Shown here: piece after piece, positions 5,503 through 11,073 of the stretch | Layout of the letters: each line of letters opens with the position of its first letter | Numbering within the stretch: the stretch's first letter is position 1 | DNA from: Alphaproteobacteria bacterium | GTDB lineage: Bacteria > Pseudomonadota > Alphaproteobacteria > ATCC43930 > CGMCC-115725 | Assembly: GCA_019241915.1 (NCBI GenBank) | Contig: JAFAWI010000341.1 | Span: 1 to 11,073 of the forward strand | Length of the DNA: 11,073 bases | Direction of reading: 5' to 3' | Position numbers and translations under genes: made by a program | The notes under the pieces: generated by a model | Told to the model about the DNA's origin: nothing | The model's database searches: none | Seen by the model: the letters and a program-made list of their open reading frames with translations, nothing else

Positions 5503-8370
5503 TCACTCGGCGGCGGTGCTGGCGAGGCGTCGGCGCGGCGGGGCTAGCCGGCGCGAGAGGTACGGGTGCAAGTAGCGGCCGGTATGGCTCTCCGCCACCT
5601 GCGCGACATCTTCGGGCGTGCCCGTGGCGACGATGCGGCCGCCGCCGTCGCCGCCTTCGGGGCCGAGGTCGATCAGCCAGTCTGCGGTCTTGATGACTTC
5701 GAGGTTGTGCTCGATGACCAGCACCGTGTTGCCGGTCTCGACCAGCGCGTGCAGCACCTCCAAGAGTTTGCGCACATCCTCGAAATGGAGCCCGGTGGTT
5801 GGCTCGTCGAGGATGTAGAGGGTGCGCCCGGTCGCGCGGCGCGACAGCTCCTTCGACAGCTTGACCCGTTGCGCCTCGCCGCCGGACAGCGTCGTTGCCG
5901 GCTGGCCGATATGGATGTAGCCGAGGCCGACGCGCTGCAGGGTCACGAGTTTGTCGCGGATGGACGGCACCGCGCGGAAGAAGTCGGCGCCTTCGTCGAC
6001 CGTCATGTCGAGCACGTCGGCGATCGACTTGCCGCGAAACAGCACCTCCAAGGTCTCGCGATTGTAGCGCTTGCCCTTGCAGACGTCGCATTGGACGTAA
6101 ACGTCGGGCAGGAAGTGCATCTCGATCTTGATGACGCCGTCGCCCTGGCACGCTTCGCAGCGCCCGCCCTTGACGTTGAAGGAGAAGCGGCCGGGCTGAT
6201 AGCCGCGCGCCTTGGCCTCGGGCAGCCCGGCGAACCAATCGCGGATCGGCGTGAAGCAGCCGGTATAGGTCGCCGGGTTGGAGCGGGGGGTGCGGCCGAT
6301 CGGCGACTGGTCGATGTCGACGATCTTGTCGAGGAACTCGACGCCGTCGAGCCGCTCGAACGGCGCCGCCTGCTCGCGCGCGTTGTTCAGCCGCTTGGCC
6401 AGCGCCTTGTAGAGCGTTTCGACAATCAGCGTCGACTTGCCGCCGCCCGACACGCCGGTAACGCAGCAGAACGTGCCGAGCGGGATTTCCGCGGTCACGT
6501 CCTTGAGGTTGTTGCCGCGTGCGCCAACAAGACGAAGGATTTGCTTGTCGTGACCCCGCCGCCGGTCCGGAATGGGGATTTGCCTCATGCCGGTCAGGTA
6601 TTGGCCGGTGATGCTGCCGGGTACGCGCATCACTTCGTCTGGCGTCCCTTCGGCGACCAGGTGGCCGCCATGCACACCGGCGCCCGGACCCATGTCGATC
6701 AGCCAGTCGGCGCTGCGGATCGCCTCCTCGTCGTGCTCGACGACAATCACCGTGTTGCCGAGATCGCGCAGCCGCCGCAAGGTCGCCAGCAGACGGTCGT
6801 TGTCGCGCTGGTGCAGCCCGATCGACGGCTCGTCGAGGACGTAAAGCACGCCGGTGAGCCCTGAACCGATCTGCGAGGCGAGACGGATGCGCTGGCTTTC
6901 GCCACCCGACAGCGTGCCCGACGAGCGCGACAGCGTCAGATACTCGAGGCCGACATTCTTCAGGAAGCCGAGCCGCTCGTTGATTTCCTTGAGGATGCGC
7001 GCGGCGATCTCGCTCTGGGCCGGAGTGAGGGTGGCATCGATCCCACAAAACCAGTCGACCGCATCGAGGATCGACAACGCGGTCGCCTCGCTGATGCTCT
7101 TGCCGGCGATCTTGACCGCCAGCGCCTCGGGCTTAAGCCGCGCTCCGTCGCATATCTCGCAGGTTCGGGCGGCCTGGTAGCGGCCCAATTCCTCACGCAC
7201 CCACGCGCTGTCGGTTTCGCGATAGCGGCGCTCCATGTTGGGCAGCACCCCCTCGAACGGCCGCTCGGTCGAGTATTTGCGCGCGCCGTCGTCGTAAGTC
7301 ATCTTGATCGGCTCGCTGCCCGATCCATTGAGGATCGTGTCGCGCATCTTCTGCGGCAGGTCGCGCCACGGCATGTGCGTGCTCTGCTTGAAGTGTCGCG
7401 CGATGCTGTCGAGCGTCTGCTGGTAGTAGGGCGACGAGGAATGCGACCACGGGCTGACCGCGCCGTCGTAGAGGCTGCGGCTGTCGTCGTGCACCACGAG
7501 GTCGGCGTCGAAATAAAGCTTGGTGCCGAGCCCGTCGCATGACGGGCAGGCGCCGAACGGGTTGTTGAACGAAAACAGGCGCGGCTCGATCTCGGGGATC
7601 GTAAAGCCCGACACGGGGCAGGCGAATTTGGCGGAGAACACGATCTCTTCGCCGCTGTCCGCATCCTCCGCGATCGCGAGCCCGTCGGCGAGACCGAGCG
7701 CGGTCTCGAACGAATCGGCGAGCCGGTTGCCAAGTTCGGGCGACACGACGATGCGGTCGACAACGACCGAGATGTCGTGCGTGAAGTTCTTCTTGAGGGC
7801 GGGGACCTCGTCGACCTCGTACATCTTGCCGTCGACCTTGACGCGCTGGAAGCCGCGCTTTTGCAGATCGGACAGCTCCTTGCGGTATTCGCCCTTGCGC
7901 CGGCGGGCGATCGGCGCCAGCAGGTAGAGCCTTGTGCCCTCCTTCATCGCCAGCACGCGGTCGACCATCTGCGACACGGTCTGGCTGACGATCGGCAGCC
8001 CGGTCGCCGGCGAATACGGCACCCCGACCCGCGCCCACAACAGGCGCATGTAGTCGTAGATCTCGGTGACGGTGCCGACCGTCGAGCGCGGGTTGCGCGA
8101 CGTCGTCTTCTGTTCGATCGAAATCGCCGGCGACAGCCCTTCGATCGATTCGACGTCGGGCTTTTGCATCAGCTCGAGAAACTGCCGGGCATAGGCCGAC
8201 AGGCTCTCGACATAGCGGCGCTGGCCCTCGGCATAGATCGTGTCGAAGGCGAGCGACGACTTGCCCGAGCCCGACAGGCCGGTGATCACCACCAGGCCGT
8301 CGCGCGGCAGATCGACATCGATGTTCTTGAGATTATGCTCCCGCGCGCCGCGGATGCGGATCGACTGCAT
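5503..8370 (-). CDS. uvrA: Excinuclease ABC subunit A (UvrA)
   Basis: The 955-aa product is collinear with E. coli UvrA (940 aa) from start to end. UvrA dimers scan DNA for helix-distorting lesions and load UvrB for nucleotide excision repair. Visible parts are Walker A1 GLSGSGKS (31-38), the UvrB-binding and insertion regions, the first signature LSGGESQR (487-494) with Walker B VLDEPSIGLH, Walker A2 GVSGGGKS (639-646), the C-terminal zinc finger (Cys738, Cys741, Cys761, Cys764), and the second signature LSGGEAQR (828-835) with ILDEPTTGLH. In the first zinc-finger position the second cysteine is Ser254 (CPVSG), while Cys251, Cys275 and Cys278 remain. The ATG at 8370 fits the family start, but no clear Shine-Dalgarno precedes it, only a run of six T. 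The methyltransferase gene ends 67 bp upstream on the same strand, so read-through is possible. No LexA-type GTTC-N7-GTTC site is visible in that gap. Confidence 0.98.
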   Translation of the reverse strand: MQSIRIRGAREHNLKNIDVDLPRDGLVVITGLSGSGKSSLAFDTIYAEGQRRYVESLSAYARQFLELMQKPDVESIEGLSPAISIEQKTTSRNPRSTVGTVTEIYDYMRLLWARVGVPYSPATGLPIVSQTVSQMVDRVLAMKEGTRLYLLAPIARRRKGEYRKELSDLQKRGFQRVKVDGKMYEVDEVPALKKNFTHDISVVVDRIVVSPELGNRLADSFETALGLADGLAIAEDADSGEEIVFSAKFACPVSGFTIPEIEPRLFSFNNPFGACPSCDGLGTKLYFDADLVVHDDSRSLYDGAVSPWSHSSSPYYQQTLDSIARHFKQSTHMPWRDLPQKMRDTILNGSGSEPIKMTYDDGARKYSTERPFEGVLPNMERRYRETDSAWVREELGRYQAARTCEICDGARLKPEALAVKIAGKSISEATALSILDAVDWFCGIDATLTPAQSEIAARILKEINERLGFLKNVGLEYLTLSRSSGTLSGGESQRIRLASQIGSGLTGVLYVLDEPSIGLHQRDNDRLLATLRRLRDLGNTVIVVEHDEEAIRSADWLIDMGPGAGVHGGHLVAEGTPDEVMRVPGSITGQYLTGMRQIPIPDRRRGHDKQILRLVGARGNNLKDVTAEIPLGTFCCVTGVSGGGKSTLIVETLYKALAKRLNNAREQAAPFERLDGVEFLDKIVDIDQSPIGRTPRSNPATYTGCFTPIRDWFAGLPEAKARGYQPGRFSFNVKGGRCEACQGDGVIKIEMHFLPDVYVQCDVCKGKRYNRETLEVLFRGKSIADVLDMTVDEGADFFRAVPSIRDKLVTLQRVGLGYIHIGQPATTLSGGEAQRVKLSKELSRRATGRTLYILDEPTTGLHFEDVRKLLEVLHALVETGNTVLVIEHNLEVIKTADWLIDLGPEGGDGGGRIVATGTPEDVAQVAESHTGRYLHPYLSRRLAPPRRRLASTAAE

Positions 8371-8437
8371 TCAAAAAAGCCGGATGTGCGTGTGACCGTG
8401 AATTTAGCGCGGCTGAGGGACCAACGCCACTGGCGCC

Positions 8438-9184
8438 TCAATGCCGAACCAGCACGGCCAACGACTGGCCGAATGGGCCGGCATCGCCCCACGGCGCCTC
8501 GTCGTCGCCGACAAAGCCTTCGACGTCGAAGCCGATCTTGGCGGCCCACAGCCGGATTGTGTCGCGCCCGATGAATTCGTTCAGGTGCAAAGCCGTGCCA
8601 TATCTTTCGACTCCCACAGATTGCACAAAGATCGGCCAGTGCCGCGGCGAGCCGAACTCCAGAAACGACAAGACGAGGCGCCCGCGCGGCCGCAGCACAC
8701 GGCGCATCTCGATGAGATAGACATAGGTTTCTGTATGCTTGAGATGAGTGAATACGCTGAACGCGCTGGCCATGTCCGCCGACGCATCGGCCGCCGGTAT
8801 CGCCAGCGTGCGGCTGAGGCTGAAGCGGAAGGCGCGCGGCGAGAGCGACCGCGCGTAACCCAGCAGTGCGCTGTTGATGTCGCTGCCGTGATACAGGACG
8901 CTCGGCAGCTCGCGGCCGAGCGCCGCGGCAAGCCTGCCGCTGCCGCAGCCGAGGTCGAACAGCCGGGTATCGGCGGCCAGGCCGAAATGGCGCAGCACCG
9001 CCAATTGCAGCTCGCCCATGCGGCTGAATTCTCCGCCGACCGCGACGGACATCGCCACATCGCGCGGATAGGCCCGCAGCAGGTTGTCGACCAGGATGTC
9101 GTAGCTGCGGATGAAGTGCGGTGGCTCGGCCTCGCGCGGCCTCGCCGCCCCGAGGCGTATCCGGCGCAGCAGGGCAGCGATCAT
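8438..9184 (-). CDS. Class I SAM-dependent methyltransferase
   Basis: This 248-aa protein has a Rossmann-type methyltransferase core. Motif I is FDLGCGSGRL (76-85), the acidic ribose-binding residue is Asp102 in GSDIN, the motif II/III region is ADMASAFSVFTHL (136-148), and the helix after it carries the RRVLRPRGRLVLSF pattern (161-174) typical of methyltransferase domain 11/25 families. The first 70 residues are a short helical extension that could help recognise the acceptor. The acceptor is unknown; small molecules are the usual targets of this subgroup, but this is inference. The start ATG at 9184 overlaps the stop of the upstream amine oxidase as ATGA, so translation is probably coupled and the two enzymes likely serve one pathway. 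The gene ends 67 bp before uvrA. Confidence 0.92.
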   Translation of the reverse strand: MIAALLRRIRLGAARPREAEPPHFIRSYDILVDNLLRAYPRDVAMSVAVGGEFSRMGELQLAVLRHFGLAADTRLFDLGCGSGRLAAALGRELPSVLYHGSDINSALLGYARSLSPRAFRFSLSRTLAIPAADASADMASAFSVFTHLKHTETYVYLIEMRRVLRPRGRLVLSFLEFGSPRHWPIFVQSVGVERYGTALHLNEFIGRDTIRLWAAKIGFDVEGFVGDDEAPWGDAGPFGQSLAVLVRH

Positions 9185-10458
9185 CGCGGCTCTATCGCAG
9201 CAAGGACAGCCTGCGCCGCATCGAGCCCGCTTGCCAGCGCTGCCTCGACGGTGCCCATCTCGGGGCCGGCGTAGAAGGCTTCGCCGGTGAACAGGATCGG
9301 CGAGCCCCTGGCTCGTTCGATGCCCGTCAGGGCGGCGAGCGTGCGGGGCGTGGCATAGGAATAGGCGCCGCGTGCAAAGGGGTCGTTGCCCCAGTTGACC
9401 GCCCGCGCCGCCAGGAGGCCGCTGCGCAGCGCGTCAAGCGGCACCTCGAAAATCTCAGCCAGCGAGACAAGCCCCATGGCCACGAGATCCGCCTCGGTCA
9501 TCGACGACACCCGCTCCGCTTTCGGGCCGGCGTACCAGCCGGTCAGTACCGGGTCGTCGGCAGGATATTGGGTCCACCACGTCGGAACCGCCGCGTTGGA
9601 GACGACAAACGACAGGTCGCGCAACTCGCCGGCTCGGAGACCGGTCCACCACCGGCTCCGGAAGCGCAACAGCAGCTTGACGACATTGCCAAAGCCGATA
9701 TTGCCGACCGCCGCGGCAGCAAGGTCCCGCGCCGGAGGCGGCAGCGCGATGCGCGAGAGAACCGGCAACGGTACCGCCAGTAGAACTCGAGCGGCGGCAA
9801 ACGCGGCGCCGTCGCGGCAGCGCGCGACGACGCCGTCCGCGTTCTGTTCCAGCGCCGTAACAAGCGCATTGAATTTGAGCGCGGCACCGTGCGAGCGGCA
9901 TTCGGACGCCAAAAAGTCGATCAGCGCACTGTAGCCGCCGCCGATTCGTCCGTGTTCGCCATCGTCGCGCGCCATCCACTCCGCGCGCAGCGCGAGGGTA
10001 CTCATCCGGGCCGGGTCGGCGGCGTCGTAGCCCTCGACCGTCCGGGTCACCGAGCGGCGCAACTCGTCAAATTGCGCCTCCGCGAAGTGCGCGTCCAGAA
10101 AATCGGCGACCGGCAGGTCGTCCGTCACCGCCAGCAGCGCGCTGTAAAAGCGGCGAGCGTGAGGGAACGGCGAATCGTCCGGCACCAGCGTGCCGCTGCG
10201 CTTGCTCCACCGCGTTCCACCGCGCGGCAACAAGGTCAGCTTGGCTTCGCGCATCACCGCGCGGGTTACCCGCGCCGCCCCGTGGACGAATTCGGGTCCG
10301 GCCTCGGCCGCGTAGCCGAATTCCTCGACCGGCAGAGACCAGATACGGCCGCCGCAGCGGTCGCGCGCTTCGAGGATCGTCACGCAATGGCCGGCACGGG
10401 CGAGTTCGCGCGCCGCCATCAGCCCGGCGGCGCCGGCACCGACGATCAGCAACCGCAT
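9181..10458 (-). CDS. FAD-dependent amine oxidase family protein (NAD(P)/FAD oxidoreductase)
   Basis: This 425-aa flavoprotein opens with a dinucleotide-binding fold: strand RLLIVGAGAAGL (GxGxxG at 7-12), Glu30 at the end of the second strand, and the following ARDRCGGRIW motif that contacts FAD in monoamine-oxidase-type enzymes. The conserved flavin-proximal lysine is probably Lys261 (GNVVKLLLRF). The C-terminal part has the family pattern W-x-x-D-P-F-A-x-G-A-Y-S-Y (356-368) and the FAD-closing LFTGEAFYAGPEMGTVEAALASG (389-411). Such enzymes oxidise amines or related C-N or C-C bonds using O2; the substrate here is unknown. No signal peptide is seen, so it is cytoplasmic. Length fits the family. 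Shine-Dalgarno is poor before the ATG at 10458, and no convincing promoter was found in the 172-bp gap shared with the divergent transporter. It is the first gene of a pair with the methyltransferase through a 4-bp overlap. Confidence 0.93.
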   Translation of the reverse strand: MRLLIVGAGAAGLMAARELARAGHCVTILEARDRCGGRIWSLPVEEFGYAAEAGPEFVHGAARVTRAVMREAKLTLLPRGGTRWSKRSGTLVPDDSPFPHARRFYSALLAVTDDLPVADFLDAHFAEAQFDELRRSVTRTVEGYDAADPARMSTLALRAEWMARDDGEHGRIGGGYSALIDFLASECRSHGAALKFNALVTALEQNADGVVARCRDGAAFAAARVLLAVPLPVLSRIALPPPARDLAAAAVGNIGFGNVVKLLLRFRSRWWTGLRAGELRDLSFVVSNAAVPTWWTQYPADDPVLTGWYAGPKAERVSSMTEADLVAMGLVSLAEIFEVPLDALRSGLLAARAVNWGNDPFARGAYSYATPRTLAALTGIERARGSPILFTGEAFYAGPEMGTVEAALASGLDAAQAVLAAIEPR

Positions 10459-10580
10459 CGGGTCCAGGGTTCTGACTTCATGGCCGGGACCTTAATCCGG
10501 GAGGCGGGATCGCGCCATCGGGCGGCGTTGACCGCCTGCGCACCGCGGCGGATACTTGATGCAAAGACAAGCGCAGCACG

Positions 10581-10608
10581 TTGACTTGCGCCGGAGCCGC
10601 AATACGAA
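10581..10608 (+). promoter_or_regulatory. Likely sigma70-type promoter of the MFS transporter gene
   Basis: TTGACT (10581-10586; 5 of 6 consensus matches) is followed after 16 nt by TACGAA (10603-10608; 3 of 6). The predicted start, near 10615, would leave a leader of about 16 nt containing GGAGG at 10621-10625. The -35 is the best match in the gap between the divergent oxidase and transporter genes; the -10 is weak, which suits a regulated promoter. Confidence 0.4.
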
Positions 10609-10615
10609 CGGCTCC
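10593..10615. promoter_or_regulatory. Inverted repeat centred on the -10 element, candidate operator
   Basis: GGAGCCG (10593-10599) and CGGCTCC (10609-10615) are perfect 7-bp inverted arms around 9 nt. The dyad is centred at 10604, inside the predicted -10 hexamer of the transporter promoter, where a bound repressor would block polymerase. The binding protein is unknown and no regulator gene is in the window. Confidence 0.35.
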
Positions 10616-10630
10616 ACCGGGGAGGATGGC

Positions 10631-11073
10631 ATGGCCCAAAGCACATCCGAAGACCTGCTGGCTCTTTACGACAACGCACCCCTCAACACCCGGTATTGGG
10701 CGATCTTCATCCTGATGTCGGCGGTGTTCGTTTTCGACTTTTTGACTTCCTGGTCGTCGGCTACCTGCTCGCTGCAGTGAACCAGGAATGGCACCTGACT
10801 TATGGCCAATCGGCGGTGATCCTCTACAGCGGCGGGGTCGGCGCGATCGTCGGCGCCATCCTGTTCGGCGCCTTCGCCGATGCCTGGGGACGCAAGCAGC
10901 AGATGGTGATCGGCACCTGCATATGCGCGCTGAGTTCGGGGCTGATTGCCTTCGTTCCGGAAGGCGGCTGGTGGCTGTTCGCGATCCTGCGGTTCTTTGT
11001 CGGTGTCGGCCTCACCGCGGCCGTAACGCCGTCACTGACCGTGGTCGTGGAGTTGACGCCAACCCGTCACCGC
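10631..11073 (+). CDS. MFS transporter, N-terminal part, frameshifted and cut by window edge
   Basis: GGAGG (10621-10625) lies 5 nt before the ATG at 10631. The first 37 residues (ending AVFVFDF) begin the first membrane helix. In this frame translation then leaves MFS-like sequence and stops at 10778-10780. From 10744 the -1 frame continues without a stop to the window end as DFLVVGYLLAAV, then a second helix (SAVILYSGGVGAIVGAILFG), the MFS loop signature GAFADAWGRK, a third helix, and a fourth (LFAILRFFVGVGLTAAV). One extra T in the T-run at 10739-10743 would restore one protein reading VFDFFDFLVVGYLL, with the acidic residues usual in helix 1 of organic-acid/H+ symporters. Substrate unknown. 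This is either a sequencing error, a recent pseudogene, or less likely programmed frameshifting. The gene diverges from the amine oxidase. The C-terminal half lies outside the window. Confidence 0.82.
10739..10743 (+). other. Frameshift site: run of five T inside the transporter gene
   Basis: The codons GAC TTT TTG ACT leave the MFS frame here. With six T they would read GAC TTT TTT GAC TTC, giving DFFDF. Protein similarity is in one frame up to this point and in the -1 frame after it, so the apparent defect is a single missing base at or very near this homopolymer. Confidence 0.75.

Noticed and set aside
5566..6864. 432-aa open frame on the plus strand opposite uvrA
   Set aside because: Mirror frame of a high-GC gene; no recognisable domain, and uvrA on the other strand is certain. 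The same holds for long antisense frames at 160-1149, 2274-2876, 8441-9274 and 9889-10584.
8375..8415. AGCCG/CGGCT pairing followed by six T just before the uvrA start (minus strand)
   Set aside because: Only five pairs around a loop of about 27 nt; not a credible terminator or attenuator.
10446..10482. Short upstream frame MKSEPWTRCGC overlapping the amine oxidase start
   Set aside because: No ribosome site or regulatory codon pattern; likely chance.

Overview
This is a GC-rich, gene-dense chromosomal segment, most likely from an alphaproteobacterium. The basis is the high-GC third codon positions, the alphaproteobacterial style of UvrA (CPVSG in the first zinc-finger position, GVSGGGKS as second Walker A), a DUF2934 protein with an Ala/Lys/Pro tail, and a MFS/amine-oxidase neighbourhood. 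I cannot name the genus. I see no rRNA, tRNA, CRISPR array, insertion sequence, integrase or phage gene. Every gap between genes is under 200 bp.

Layout, left to right. (1) 7-1881, minus: a five-helix membrane protein with a cytosolic or periplasmic TPR array. (2) 1989-3002, plus: a luciferase-like flavin monooxygenase, divergent from the TPR gene and convergent with (3) 3021-3347, minus: a small DUF2934 protein with a histone-H1-like tail. A 10-bp perfect inverted repeat spans the two facing stop codons. (4) 3479-5320, minus: an exported phosphodiesterase/alkaline phosphatase-superfamily enzyme. Its upstream region carries a good match to a PhoB box, placed before a -10 element at the same distance as in E. 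coli phoA. (5) 5503-8370, minus: uvrA, the damage-recognition ATPase of nucleotide excision repair. (6) 8438-9184 and 9181-10458, minus: a class I SAM methyltransferase and an FAD amine oxidase joined by an ATGA stop/start overlap, so very probably one transcription and translation unit. It may read through the 67-bp gap into uvrA. (7) 10631 to the right edge, plus: the N-terminal part of an MFS transporter, divergent from the oxidase. Its reading frame is broken in a run of five T in the first membrane helix, and the sequence continues as clear MFS protein in the -1 frame to the window end.

The genes look like an ordinary housekeeping/accessory mix rather than one pathway. I found no convincing undescribed multi-gene system. 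The most useful observations are the predicted Pho-regulon control of the phosphodiesterase, the interrupted transporter with an inverted repeat centred on its likely -10 element, and the coupled oxidase-methyltransferase pair of unknown substrate.
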